Program-made: the position numbers and the translations under genes
In this document: positions 16,771-26,319 of the stretch, one piece after another
Numbering within the stretch: the stretch's first letter is position 1
Layout of the letters: each line of letters begins with the position of its first letter
Notes under the pieces: model-generated
Databases searched by the model: none
Told to the model about the DNA's origin: nothing
Seen by the model: the letters and a program-made list of their open reading frames with translations, nothing else
Assembly (NCBI RefSeq): GCF_000143765.1
Contig: NZ_GL379772.1
Span: 1 to 64,000 of the forward strand
DNA: 64,000 nt
Reading direction: 5' to 3'
From: Sphingobacterium spiritivorum ATCC 33861
GTDB taxonomy: Bacteria; Bacteroidota; Bacteroidia; Sphingobacteriales; Sphingobacteriaceae

Positions 16771-19700
16771 AGAACCGGGAAGGTTGGAGCGTAAAATGTC
16801 CATCTTCTGACGGATATAATCCGCTGTGACGGTTCCGCTGTTCAATTCATCTACTACACTTTGTCCACCAATGGCCGATACAACGTCATTATATTGTGCA
16901 TTGACAATTTCGGCAACAGGATACTGCCCGTTGTAACCCCAGAGGTAGCTGGTAACCGGACCATTCGTTTTCTTTACTGCCAGAGGATTCCCATAGGTAT
17001 CATATAAAGGCACACTTAACTTAACATTATATCTACTATCAGCTATAAATGCTCCTCTTCCTCCATTAGGGGGTATTTGCCCCGAAAGTCGATTACTAAA
17101 TTTAAAATCAGTTAGAGGTTCAGAAATATCTAATTGTGAGTATTGACTTAATTTTCCATTATCAGAATATTGATTAAGTACACCAGAAACAATATGTTCT
17201 TGATTTTCATTTTTGACAGTATTTACAGTTTCAACAGGAACATTTAAAATATTTTTTGAAATTAATGATTCAAATCCTGAGTTGTAATCTAAAGGATACG
17301 TAACATATGTAACAAAAGAATCTTTATTAGATTTTGACACAAAATTCCTAGTCCAATGAGCATGGAATGAATTATCATATTTAAACTCCTCTAAATGAAT
17401 ATTTTCACTTCCGCCATCCTTCCTTATCGTTCTTTTATTAACTAATGCTGTAAATGGAAAATATCTGGTATAAAGAGTATTCATAGTAGCTGACAATCTA
17501 TCAGTATGCAGCTCTCCTCCAGGATAATTTGCAAGTAGTGGAAATGTTGGTTGAACTAAAACATATTGGATTGATTTTGATCTGTTATCTGCAAAATCAG
17601 AATAAGTATATTGAGTTGATTTAATCAGATCACCAATTGAATTATATGTCTCTTCTCTCAACAGCTTACCCCTGCTACTCTTTCTTGAAATATTCGCACT
17701 TAGCAGCGGATCTGCTACACCCAATTCAAATAAAGCAGTTTCATCTGGTACATCAAATATTGTCGAATAAACAAATTTGGTATATGAATTATCTTCATTA
17801 AGTTCAATAACACTGGAATATCCTAACACTTCTGATTCATCATATCCTAAAATTGGAGTAGAGCTGGAAAAAATTCCTTGCACATTTGGAATTAGTGATG
17901 CAGCAGAAATGACATGTGTGGGCATTTTTGTTAATATTCCACTTGAATTTTGTGACGTTAAAAAGTCTTTGTACAAATATTTTTTTGATATGGTATTTTG
18001 TCCATCGTGGTTAATAATTTCAGCCACACGCAATCCACCTCCATATGCCTTCTCATTTTCCGTAAGTTCCTCTGCCTCCATATAACCAAAAGATACGGCT
18101 CCTGAAGCCATAACAACATCAGAATTTTCCCAATGTAATAAGTAATTAGCATTTAGAATACTTCCTGCATTATACGTACCCGGCGATAATGTCATCGAAT
18201 AAAATTGATAATTAGTTGATGAAGGAACAATCCATTTAGTGTTAGGACCTCCTCCCTTTAGATTTTTAGAGACTTCAACAAGTGTAGGGTTTTCCAACGT
18301 AAATTCTAAGGAATAAGGATCAACTGAAAATGTTCCATCCTCATATTCAAAACTTAAAACATGTGAAGATACACTGGTTTTCCTTTTTGGAGAATAACTG
18401 TCTCCTTGAAGAGAAAAATCATTTAATTCGTATCGAAATTCGGTATAACCTCCTGTTGGATAAGAAATTCTTTTTAACACTTCTGCTGAGGCATATATAT
18501 AATTTGATTCTCTAACAGCATCTCCATATAATGTTCCTTTGAAAAGAGTCTGGGGAATCGTACCGCCATCGACTCCATTCAATCCATTATAATAACCCCA
18601 GTAATCAACCTGATTACTATAATATGGATAGTTTGGATTACTCCCCCAAGGTAAAAGTTGAGAATTGTACGTAAAATTCCTATACAATTCAGTTGTTTGA
18701 GAGGTATTTTTAAGAATACCAGAGAGTTTAAATCTTTCATCTTGGTTCTCAATATATGCAAAACTATAGCCATAATTGAAGAGGCCATTTTTATCAAGGA
18801 GATTTACAGCGTCTAATTTTTTGGTTTTTTGTGCTCCCCTATCGATTCTATTTGACATTTCAAATTCTATACTTCCCAAAGGAAATTTGATTTTCTTTAA
18901 ATATTTTTCATAATGGGTAAAAATATGTGTATTACTGGTACTTAAATCACTAGGTAGTAAACCTATAACAGTTCCCCCTGTTTGCGTCTTTGCATAACTT
19001 AAAAAGTAATTTGCGGATGATAGGTCCAAAGAGTTGGGATAATATTCAAAATCTATTTGTTGTCCACTAACTAATGTAATTCTTGTCAGATACCACGCAC
19101 TATTATAAAAATTTGCTCCCATTGAATTGATAGTATACGTAGACACATTTCTGTCTTTGAATTCATATCTCACTCCATCAGGAGAAATTACTATAAAACC
19201 TGTAAAATTATGTCCATCAACAATTGGATCAATTTTATAATTACTGAATTGATCCTGAATTATATTTTTATTTTTGTCAAAATAGAATGTTCCACTGTAG
19301 TTAGAAATTTTAAAATGAAAAATATCAGGTTCAGAATCCAGAGATGTATTTAACACATCATTTAAATAAGAAGTTCTATCTGTATAATATTGTTGTATAT
19401 TTCCTCCATTAAAATAATATCCTCTAACATCATCATCCGGAAGTGATTTTAAAACCCGAGTAATTACCCCTCCAACCTGAAGTGAAAATCCTAATCCAAC
19501 TTCAGAAGGAAAGTTCGATGGTTTATTTTCTAATGTAGAATATGAAAGTCCAACATTTAAATTAAATTGATTTACCCTCAAATCAAATAAATCGATTTTT
19601 ATTTCAGGAGTACCTGTATATAATGACATTGGATAATTACCATAATTGGAAAAGGCCCATGATTTTGGACTTGGAAAAACAACAAAATTATTCCTCACCC

Positions 19701-19815
19701 TCTCATAGTCATTTGTTTGAGATTTTACAATCAGAACTGTAAAATTACAAAACATAAAAATTAATATTTTCAGTATAAAAATACTTTTCCTTATTTTACA
19801 TAAACGTCTCATCAT
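16603..19815 (-). CDS. Large secreted RHS/YD-repeat component, copy 2
   Basis: A 1070-residue protein with a hydrophobic leader (about residues 12-32, ending KSQ) and a shell-like beta-rich body that opens with VGLGFSLQVGGVITRV, the counterpart of the GLGWVLDLGG motif of the copy at 363-3590. The bodies of the two copies are strongly diverged, while the final ~55 residues are almost identical, including the YD unit TEYYQYDGLQRLQHVL. YLWGYNGQYPVAEIVNA near residue 960 is a conserved element of Bacteroidota RHS shells. Its start is 3 bp after the stop of the last fibre gene, so it appears to belong to the same transcript as the array. It probably works with the 13163-16594 product as a split RHS shell. 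Confidence 0.82.
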   Translation of the reverse strand: MMRRLCKIRKSIFILKILIFMFCNFTVLIVKSQTNDYERVRNNFVVFPSPKSWAFSNYGNYPMSLYTGTPEIKIDLFDLRVNQFNLNVGLSYSTLENKPSNFPSEVGLGFSLQVGGVITRVLKSLPDDDVRGYYFNGGNIQQYYTDRTSYLNDVLNTSLDSEPDIFHFKISNYSGTFYFDKNKNIIQDQFSNYKIDPIVDGHNFTGFIVISPDGVRYEFKDRNVSTYTINSMGANFYNSAWYLTRITLVSGQQIDFEYYPNSLDLSSANYFLSYAKTQTGGTVIGLLPSDLSTSNTHIFTHYEKYLKKIKFPLGSIEFEMSNRIDRGAQKTKKLDAVNLLDKNGLFNYGYSFAYIENQDERFKLSGILKNTSQTTELYRNFTYNSQLLPWGSNPNYPYYSNQVDYWGYYNGLNGVDGGTIPQTLFKGTLYGDAVRESNYIYASAEVLKRISYPTGGYTEFRYELNDFSLQGDSYSPKRKTSVSSHVLSFEYEDGTFSVDPYSLEFTLENPTLVEVSKNLKGGGPNTKWIVPSSTNYQFYSMTLSPGTYNAGSILNANYLLHWENSDVVMASGAVSFGYMEAEELTENEKAYGGGLRVAEIINHDGQNTISKKYLYKDFLTSQNSSGILTKMPTHVISAASLIPNVQGIFSSSTPILGYDESEVLGYSSVIELNEDNSYTKFVYSTIFDVPDETALFELGVADPLLSANISRKSSRGKLLREETYNSIGDLIKSTQYTYSDFADNRSKSIQYVLVQPTFPLLANYPGGELHTDRLSATMNTLYTRYFPFTALVNKRTIRKDGGSENIHLEEFKYDNSFHAHWTRNFVSKSNKDSFVTYVTYPLDYNSGFESLISKNILNVPVETVNTVKNENQEHIVSGVLNQYSDNGKLSQYSQLDISEPLTDFKFSNRLSGQIPPNGGRGAFIADSRYNVKLSVPLYDTYGNPLAVKKTNGPVTSYLWGYNGQYPVAEIVNAQYNDVVSAIGGQSVVDELNSGTVTADYIRQKMDILRSNLPGSQITSYTYKPLVGMTSKTDARGQTEYYQYDGLQRLQHVLDQFQQLRQSYHYHYRAQ

Positions 19816-19818
19816 ATT

Positions 19819-20886
19819 CTATTTTTGGTTTATCCTGTTTAGTTGTTGCTCAATTTCAGAAATACGTTTATTTTGTTGCTGCACCTGATTTTCTTTTTCG
19901 ATAAGATGTAGTGTCAATTCCTCCACTTTCTTCAGCAAAAGTTTGTTCATTTCGCCTAATGACACACCTTCCTTTTCGGCTTCCGCAGCCTTTGGCATGT
20001 CCGGCAGATGACCATGTTTTTCGATGTAAGCCCGAAGCTCGGAAAGCGATGTCAATTCATAGTCTTTCTTAAATACATAATCCGGCCAGTTGGCCGCTTC
20101 TACCTTTACTTCCTGTGAACGAATCTTTCCATTTACTGCCAGATCATATTCTCGTGGTGTGCTGGTCTTGATACCAACCTTTCCGGAGAAATACGCTATG
20201 TCAGCCTGACTCTTATTGATCCCCAACAGCGCTTCTATAGTCGGTTCATTGCCATCTACAACCTCTGCTCTGGGACCATAGAAATACTGACGATCATTTG
20301 AATTAGGATCGTAGTAGAGATACGTACGGTGAAAGGTTGTGGTAACATAGTCAGGAAACTTAAAATCCTCTATTTCGGCTACTCTGGCTCCTGTAACACC
20401 ATCGTATATACCTCCGTAATATGTTGTTGACGGATCAGCACTTCCATGAATATAGGCGACTAACAGATACCATTTATCTAATTCGGGCAAATCTCCCTGC
20501 CAGAAATAAGGATTAGTAACAAGTAAATTATCAAGGTTATTAACATTCGCACAGCCAAAGTAGCTGTAACCATCTGTGGAATTCGTTTTCTTCAGCCAGA
20601 TAGTCAAGCGGTAAATTTTCCGACGATCGATTGCAAAAGGTTTTGAATCCCATCCCGCATTAGCATGACTTGCTCCTCCAACACCTTTCCACAACATAAC
20701 GCGATTACCATAAGGTCCGATACCCCATTCCCGGATATTATTAGCCGGGTCTCCATTAACCTCCAAAAAAGCAGTACTTCCGGTACCCGGCACCCAATCA
20801 TTGAGATTTACCAGGTTTTGGGCCTGCATATTAGTGCTAAGCAGCATTAAGACCACAAAACACGAGAAGTAAAGTGTATTTTTCAT
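19819..20886 (-). CDS. Secreted fibre-like paralog F1 (jelly-roll head)
   Basis: A 355-residue protein: signal peptide ending MQAQ (residue 23), a head of about 190 residues, a neck (VGIKTSTPREYDLAVNGKIR), the shared module from NWPDYVFKK (residue 266) to LGEMNKLLLKKVEELTL, and a Gln-rich coiled coil to the end. The head (NDWVPGTGSTAFLE, EWGIGPYGNRVMLWKG, WYLLVAYIHGSADPS) is strand-rich, like carbohydrate-binding jelly rolls of phage fibres, and is shared with F2 and F6. It is the last fibre gene before the RHS pair, with a 3-bp gap. Ligand binding is inferred; no catalytic motif is visible. Confidence 0.75.
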   Translation of the reverse strand: MKNTLYFSCFVVLMLLSTNMQAQNLVNLNDWVPGTGSTAFLEVNGDPANNIREWGIGPYGNRVMLWKGVGGASHANAGWDSKPFAIDRRKIYRLTIWLKKTNSTDGYSYFGCANVNNLDNLLVTNPYFWQGDLPELDKWYLLVAYIHGSADPSTTYYGGIYDGVTGARVAEIEDFKFPDYVTTTFHRTYLYYDPNSNDRQYFYGPRAEVVDGNEPTIEALLGINKSQADIAYFSGKVGIKTSTPREYDLAVNGKIRSQEVKVEAANWPDYVFKKDYELTSLSELRAYIEKHGHLPDMPKAAEAEKEGVSLGEMNKLLLKKVEELTLHLIEKENQVQQQNKRISEIEQQLNRINQK

Positions 20887-20889
20887 ATT

Positions 20890-21942
20890 TTATTTTTTAA
20901 GAAGTAATAACTGGTTGATCTGCGCTTGTTGCGCTTCATTATTCTTTTCCATTTTCAGGATATACAGTGTCAATTCCTCCACTTTCTTCAGCAGAAGCTT
21001 ATTCATTTCACCTAATGACACACCTTCCTTTTCAGCTTCCGCAGCCTTTGGCATGTCCGGCAGATGACCATGTTCTTCAATGTAAGCCCGAAGCTCAGAA
21101 AGCGATGTCAATTCATAGTCTTTCTTAAATACATAATCCGGCCAATTGGCCGCTTCTACCTTTACTTCCTGTGAACGGATCTTTCCATTTACTGCCAGAT
21201 CATATTCTCGTGGTGTGCTGGTCTTGATACCAACCTTTCCGGAGAAATACGCTACCTCAGCCTGACTCTTATTGATCCCCAACAGCGCTTCTATAGTTGG
21301 TTCGTTGCCATCAACAACCTCTGCTCTGGGACCATAGAAATACTGACGATCATTTGGATTAGGATCGTAATGAAGATAAGTTCTGTGTAAAGTTGTGGTG
21401 GCTAAATCAGGAAACTTAAAATCCTGTATTTCAGCTACCCTGGCTCCTGTAACCCCGTCATATATACCTCCGTAATACGTTGTAGACGGATCAGCACTTC
21501 CATGAATATAGCCAACGACCAGATACCATTTGTCTAGTTCGGGTAAATCTCCATACCAGAAATAAGGATTAGCATCAGGTACATTATCAAGTGTATTTAC
21601 ATTCCTACACCCAAAGTAACTGTGACCATCTGTTGAATTCGTTTTCTTCAGCCAGATAGTAAAGCGGTACATTTTCCGATGATCGATTTCAAAAGATTTA
21701 GAACTCCATCCGGCATTGGCATCATTTATTCCTCCAACACCCTTCCACAACATAACGCGATTACCATAAGGTCCGATACCCCATTCCCGGATACTATTAG
21801 CCGGCTCTCCATGAGCCTCCAAAAAAGCAGTACTTCCGGTACCCTGAACCCAATCACTGAGATTTATCAGGTTTTGGGCCTGGATATTAGTACTGAGTAG
21901 CATTAAGACTACAAAACAAGAGAGGTAAAGTGTGATTTTCAT
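20890..21942 (-). CDS. Secreted fibre-like paralog F2 (jelly-roll head)
   Basis: A 350-residue near-duplicate of F1: the same leader (ending IQAQ), the same head family (LSDWVQGTGSTAFLE, GIGPYGNRVMLWKGVGG) and an almost identical neck and module. Differences cluster in head loops (for example NVNTLDNVPDANPYFW against NVNNLDNLLVTNPYFW in F1), while the C-terminal coiled coil ends differently (KMEKNNEAQQAQINQLLLLK). It is 3 bp from F1 and F3. This looks like a recent tandem duplication followed by change in exposed loops. Confidence 0.75.
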   Translation of the reverse strand: MKITLYLSCFVVLMLLSTNIQAQNLINLSDWVQGTGSTAFLEAHGEPANSIREWGIGPYGNRVMLWKGVGGINDANAGWSSKSFEIDHRKMYRFTIWLKKTNSTDGHSYFGCRNVNTLDNVPDANPYFWYGDLPELDKWYLVVGYIHGSADPSTTYYGGIYDGVTGARVAEIQDFKFPDLATTTLHRTYLHYDPNPNDRQYFYGPRAEVVDGNEPTIEALLGINKSQAEVAYFSGKVGIKTSTPREYDLAVNGKIRSQEVKVEAANWPDYVFKKDYELTSLSELRAYIEEHGHLPDMPKAAEAEKEGVSLGEMNKLLLKKVEELTLYILKMEKNNEAQQAQINQLLLLKK

Positions 21943-21945
21943 ATT

Positions 21946-22923
21946 CTATTTTTTCTGAATTAATAATTGGTTGATCTGTGCTTGTTGCACTTCATTATTC
22001 TTTTGCATCTGCAAGATATACAGTGTCATTTCCTCCACCTTCTTGAGCAGAAGTTTGTTCATTTCTCCCAGAGAAACTCCCTCCTTTTCGGCTTCTGCAG
22101 CCTTTGGCATATCCGGCAGATGGCCATGTTCTTCGATGTAAGACTGAAGCTCAGAGAGTGGCTTTAGTTCATAGTCCTTCTTAAATACATAATCCGGCCA
22201 GTTGGCTGCTTCGACCTTGATTTCCTTTGCACGGATATTGCCGTTGACAGCTAATCGCTCCGTCGGAGTAGCAGTACCAATACCGGTATACCCATTGGCT
22301 AAAACAGTAACCTTGGAAGCTCCGTTTGTAATAATGGAAAAAGGATGATTAGAATGTGTACCGACAATACCGCCTGCAACCGCTCCATAATATCCACTTT
22401 CGTGCGACCACAAACCACTCTTCACCACTCCTGTAGTCACCAGCATCTTGGCATGCCCTTCTCCGTTGACCTGAAATGCTCTGTCCCAACCCTCGTTATT
22501 ATCCACGGAAGTCGTTCCTAAAAGCAAATGGCCATTTTCATCCAGGCGCATCCGTTCAGTATTGTTATTCGTATTAAAGGATATAAATCCACCTGTCACA
22601 GATACTCCTCTATGGAAATTGATAGCATTATTGATCTGCCCGTAAAAACTATGGATAAGGGAAAAGCTCTTACCTCCAATCACATTTGTTCCTGTACCCT
22701 GGACTCCAAGAAAAGTTCCTGATCCGGTCTCATCTCCTTCTTCCAATCGGCCAAATACAGTACCCAATCGGTCATTATGAATGTAAGGAGCCGCTACATC
22801 CAATATAGCTTTTGGAGAGGTTGTTCCTATACCAACCGGACCTGAAGCCGGGAAGGTATTAGTCTGTGCATTTGTAATGTTTACGCATAATAGTAAACTC
22901 ACTAAAAAATTTAAGATTTTCAC
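21946..22923 (-). CDS. Secreted fibre-like paralog F3
   Basis: A 325-residue protein: signal peptide ending TNAQ, then NTFPASGPVGIGTTSPKAIL, a beta-repeat head with two internal GIGT neck units, and the shared module (YVFKKDYELKPLSEL onward) with a coiled-coil end nearly the same as F2. The middle segment (SGYYGAVAGGIVGTHSNHPF) is shared with F15 and F16, although the first half is of the F4 type, so the gene looks like a mosaic. Repeated GIGT-x-SP/TP motifs are typical of trimeric fibre shafts in phage and Bacteroidota surface proteins. Confidence 0.75.
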   Translation of the reverse strand: MKILNFLVSLLLCVNITNAQTNTFPASGPVGIGTTSPKAILDVAAPYIHNDRLGTVFGRLEEGDETGSGTFLGVQGTGTNVIGGKSFSLIHSFYGQINNAINFHRGVSVTGGFISFNTNNNTERMRLDENGHLLLGTTSVDNNEGWDRAFQVNGEGHAKMLVTTGVVKSGLWSHESGYYGAVAGGIVGTHSNHPFSIITNGASKVTVLANGYTGIGTATPTERLAVNGNIRAKEIKVEAANWPDYVFKKDYELKPLSELQSYIEEHGHLPDMPKAAEAEKEGVSLGEMNKLLLKKVEEMTLYILQMQKNNEVQQAQINQLLIQKK

Positions 22924-22931
22924 AGTTGATT

Positions 22932-23756
22932 TTATTTATTGTCAATTACTTTTTGGAGAAGAAGCTCTAATTCCTTTTGCTTATTCTCAATATCCTTTAG
23001 CTTTCTATTGGATATTTTTATTTCGTTATCCTTTTCTATAAGATGTAATGTCAGTTCCTCCACTTTCTTTAGCAGAAGTTTGTTCATTTCGCCTAATGAT
23101 ACTCCTTCCTTTTCGGCTTCCGCAGCCTTTGGCATGTCCGGCAGATGACCATATTCTTTGATGTAGGCATCAAGATCAGCGAGTGGCTTTAATTCATAGT
23201 CCTTTTTAAATACATAATCCGGCCAGTTAGCAGCTTCGACTTTGATTTCTTTTGCACGGATATGACCGTTGACGGAAAGAAGTTCACCTCTGGATACAGT
23301 TGTTCCCAATAACAATTTTCCTTCTGTATCCAGACGCATACGTTCAGTATTATTATCGGTATTAAAGGTTAAAAAACCTCCTGTTGCATCGTCCCCTCTT
23401 AGAAAATTAATAGAACTGTTAATGTATCCATAAAAGGAGTGTTCAAGAGCAAAACTTTTCCATCCATACTGCTCACTGTATTGGGTACCGTATCCACGCA
23501 CGCCCAGAAAGGTGCCCTCTCCTGTAACATCACCTTCAAGCAATCGACCTAAAACCGTCCCCAATCGGCCATTATGAATATAAGGAGCAGCTATATCCAA
23601 TATCGCTTTTGGAGAGGTTGTTCCTATTCCGACCGGACCTGAAGCCGGAAAGGTATTAGTCTGTGCAAATCCCTGTGCAGACATTGCAGCATAATACAGT
23701 GTAGCTATTACTCCGGTTCTGGTTAACTTTCCTAAGATAGTTTTCATTCTTTTCAA
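22932..23756 (-). CDS. Secreted fibre-like paralog F4
   Basis: A 274-residue protein with a signal peptide ending GFAQ and the same opening as F3 (NTFPASGPVGIGTTSPKAIL, then AAPYIHNGRLGTVLGRL). The head is shorter than in F3 because it passes directly from NTERMRLDTEGKLLLGTT to the neck (LLSVNGHIRAKEIKVEAANW) without the shared middle segment. The C-terminal coiled coil is long and charged (IEKDNEIKISNRKLKDIENK). No enzymatic motif. Confidence 0.75.
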   Translation of the reverse strand: MKRMKTILGKLTRTGVIATLYYAAMSAQGFAQTNTFPASGPVGIGTTSPKAILDIAAPYIHNGRLGTVLGRLLEGDVTGEGTFLGVRGYGTQYSEQYGWKSFALEHSFYGYINSSINFLRGDDATGGFLTFNTDNNTERMRLDTEGKLLLGTTVSRGELLSVNGHIRAKEIKVEAANWPDYVFKKDYELKPLADLDAYIKEYGHLPDMPKAAEAEKEGVSLGEMNKLLLKKVEELTLHLIEKDNEIKISNRKLKDIENKQKELELLLQKVIDNK

Positions 23757-23758
23757 GT

Positions 23759-24490
23759 TTAGTTTTTCTTTAATGTGTCTATTTGTTTTTGCAGATCAAT
23801 AATATACAGTGTCAGTTCCTCCACTTTCTTCAGCAGAAGTTTGTTCATTTCTCCCAGAGAAACTCCTTCCTTTTCGGCTTCCGCAGCCTCTGGCATGTCC
23901 GGCAGATGACCATGTTCTTTGATATAGGCATTAAGCTCAGCGAGTGGCTTTAATTCATAGTCCCTTTTAAATACATAGTCCGGCCAGTTGGCTGCTTCTA
24001 CTTTGATTTCTTTTGCACGGATATTGCCGTTGACGGCTAATCTTTCTGTAGGGCTGGCAGTACCAATACCTATCCGGTCCTGCAGATCTATAACTAAAGG
24101 CGATGTATTTGTCAACGAATTATAAATACCAAAGTTTGTATTGTCATTATACAGTCTATGATAGGCATTATTAGGTTTATACAGGTATAAGGAAGATGAA
24201 TTATCATCAAAAGGAAGGATCTGCAGATAGCGTAAAGTTATCAGATTTCGTGTCTCCAGTCCTAAAGTATGTAAAGTCCCGTTGCTTTCCACGCTCATCG
24301 TTCCCCAATTCCATTCTCCGTTTATTTTTGGTGAAATATAAAGAGTAGTTCTACCGTCATCAGGTGTATGAAAAATCCATGAATTACTTCCGGTTGACAC
24401 CAGATCCTCTCCTGTCTGCGCCTGACAAAGTTGGCTCAGAAAAATAATTGTAAGACTGCTTATCAAGCATTTTTTATTGAATATTGACAT
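23759..24490 (-). CDS. Secreted fibre-like paralog F5 (unique head)
   Basis: A 243-residue protein: signal peptide ending CQAQ, then a compact head of about 115 residues (STGSNSWIFHTPDDGRTTLY, INGEWNWGTMSVESNGTLHT) not shared with any other member. Neck IGIGTASPTERLAVNGNIRA and module YVFKRDYELKPLAELNAYIK follow. NSWIFHTPDDGRTTLY resembles the opening of tail-fibre heads in Bacteroidota phages, an impression rather than a search result. It ends in a short coiled coil (YIIDLQKQIDTLKKN). Confidence 0.72.
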   Translation of the reverse strand: MSIFNKKCLISSLTIIFLSQLCQAQTGEDLVSTGSNSWIFHTPDDGRTTLYISPKINGEWNWGTMSVESNGTLHTLGLETRNLITLRYLQILPFDDNSSSLYLYKPNNAYHRLYNDNTNFGIYNSLTNTSPLVIDLQDRIGIGTASPTERLAVNGNIRAKEIKVEAANWPDYVFKRDYELKPLAELNAYIKEHGHLPDMPEAAEAEKEGVSLGEMNKLLLKKVEELTLYIIDLQKQIDTLKKN

Positions 24491-24500
24491 AATAAAGAGA

Positions 24501-25568
24501 TTATTTGGTATAATTTACTTTTGACTTCAATAGTTGTATTTGCTCAGCCTGTTCACTGATCTGTTTATTTGCTTCTATCATATATAGTGTCAGTTCCTCG
24601 ACTTTCTTAAGCAGCAGTTTATTCATCTCGCCCAGCGATATTCCTTCCTTTTCAGCTATCTCTGCTTTCGGTATATCCGGAAGATGGCCATACTGCTTAA
24701 TATGATTTTCCAAGCCTTCCAGAGACTGCAATTTATACTGAGGCTTGAATACATAATCCGGCCAGTTGGCGGCTTCTACTTTGACTTCCTGCGAACGAAT
24801 CTTACCGTTGACAGCAAGATCGTACTCCCGCGGATTATTGGTCCTGACACCTACCTTACCTGAGAAATATGCAACTTCACTCTGTCCCTTATTTATGCTC
24901 AGCAGTGCTTCTATAGTCGGTTCATTACCATCTACTACCTCCAGTCTCGGAGCATAAAAATATTGACGGTCGTTAGTATTGGGATCATAATAGAGGTATG
25001 TACGATGATTGGTATATGTGCTGCCGGGTAAAAATTTGAAATCAACCATATCTATCACTTTTTCTCCTGTAGTACCATCGTAAATTGCTCCAAAATGTTG
25101 GGTGGAAGGATCGTCCGCAGCGTGAATGTATCCGACCAGCAGATACCAGCGGTCCAGTACCGGAAGACTTCCATGATAGAAATAGGGATTATTATCCGGC
25201 ACATTATCGAGTCCCGCAACAGCTACACAACCAAAATAAGTAGTTCCACCATTTGAATTTGTTTTTTTTATCCAGACAGAAGAACGATACATTTTCTTAT
25301 GATCTATTGCTACGGGATTACTGTTCCAGCCTCCGTCGTCGTTAGCATTTCCTTCGGGAGTCGCTTTCCAAAGTATGACCCGATTAGCATGTGGTCCTAC
25401 TCCCCATTCTCTTGTATTTTCGATTGTCTGACCATTCTGATTAAACATTCCTGCAGAACCTTCTCCTGCTTTCCAGTCATTAAGGTCCAATAGATTCTGT
25501 GCATAACATAGTGACGATGACCCAGACAGCAAGAGTCCAAGTAAGTAGTATTTTATGTGCATTTTCAT
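24501..25568 (-). CDS. Secreted fibre-like paralog F6 (jelly-roll head)
   Basis: A 355-residue protein of the F1/F2 head type but more diverged (LNDWKAGEGSAGMFNQNG, EWGVGPHANRVILWKATPEG, WYLLVGYIHAADDPSTQHFG). The neck is VGVRTNNPREYDLAVNGKIR and the module is the most divergent of the first subfamily (YVFKPQYKLQSLEGLENHIK, HLPDIPKAEIAEKEGISLGE). The leader is hydrophobic, ends CYAQ and is not a lipobox. Its separation from F1 and F2 by three unrelated heads shows that head types are interspersed rather than duplicated only in blocks. Confidence 0.75.
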   Translation of the reverse strand: MKMHIKYYLLGLLLSGSSSLCYAQNLLDLNDWKAGEGSAGMFNQNGQTIENTREWGVGPHANRVILWKATPEGNANDDGGWNSNPVAIDHKKMYRSSVWIKKTNSNGGTTYFGCVAVAGLDNVPDNNPYFYHGSLPVLDRWYLLVGYIHAADDPSTQHFGAIYDGTTGEKVIDMVDFKFLPGSTYTNHRTYLYYDPNTNDRQYFYAPRLEVVDGNEPTIEALLSINKGQSEVAYFSGKVGVRTNNPREYDLAVNGKIRSQEVKVEAANWPDYVFKPQYKLQSLEGLENHIKQYGHLPDIPKAEIAEKEGISLGEMNKLLLKKVEELTLYMIEANKQISEQAEQIQLLKSKVNYTK

Positions 25569-25569
25569 G

Positions 25570-26319
25570 TTATTTCATATTATTTTTAAGTTCATTTATC
25601 TCCTGACGAATTTCTTTTAATTCCCTGATTTCCTTATCCTTTTCTATTAGATGTAAAGTCAGCTCCTCTATTTTCTTTAGTAACAGTTTATTCATTTCTC
25701 CAACAGACAGACCATCTTCAGCGATCTTCTGCGCCGATGGAATATCCGGAAGGTGTTTATTGGTTTTAATAAATGCTTCTATTTCAGGGAGGGATCTCAG
25801 CAGATAATCTTCTTCAAACACGTAGTCCGGCCAGTTAGCTGTCTCGACTTTAATTTCCTTTGCACGGATATTGCCGTTAACAGCCAGTTTCTCTGAAGGT
25901 GTGGTAATACCGATTCCTAAATTACCCTCTTCATTCAATACCATTTTAGGAATACTCCAATTTGTAGAATTAATCTTACTGGTAAAGAATTTAATAGAGT
26001 GGTTCTCTGTGGAAATTGCCCCCAGTTGTCTGAAATGTCCGGAGTAAATATTCAGATCATTTCCATATGTTCTTATCTGTGCATCATAAGTATTTTCTAT
26101 CCCTAATTCTAAACTCGGATAATTGCTATCTGATCCAATACGCAACCCTACAGTCCCATTAATTCCCCCCGCTCCCAGATTAATATTTAAAGGTGCCAGC
26201 GGTGAAAGTGTACCAATTCCGGCATAGCCGGTAGTTGGAAACGTATTTGATTGAGCCATTACCCATGAAGCACTTGTACTGAGAAGTGCAGTACACAAAA
26301 TTCTAATTCTTTTTTTCAT
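25570..26319 (-). CDS. Secreted fibre-like paralog F7
   Basis: A 249-residue protein: signal peptide ending VMAQ, then NTFPTTGYAGIGTLSPLAPL and a short beta-repeat head (LRIGSDSNYPSLELGIENTY, QIRTYGNDLNIYSGHF). Neck LGIGITTPSEKLAVNGNIRA. From here upward in the array the shared module switches to the second subfamily (YVFEEDYLLRSLPEIEAFIK, KHLPDIPSAQKIAEDGLSVG). Its first 17 bases overlap the end of F8, indicating translational coupling. Confidence 0.75.
   Translation of the reverse strand: MKKRIRILCTALLSTSASWVMAQSNTFPTTGYAGIGTLSPLAPLNINLGAGGINGTVGLRIGSDSNYPSLELGIENTYDAQIRTYGNDLNIYSGHFRQLGAISTENHSIKFFTSKINSTNWSIPKMVLNEEGNLGIGITTPSEKLAVNGNIRAKEIKVETANWPDYVFEEDYLLRSLPEIEAFIKTNKHLPDIPSAQKIAEDGLSVGEMNKLLLKKIEELTLHLIEKDKEIRELKEIRQEINELKNNMK

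Noticed and set aside
8785-19815. Insertion sequence or transposase driving the RHS rearrangements
   Set aside because: No transposase frame or terminal inverted repeats of a normal IS are visible; only the short TCCGCC palindromes are present.
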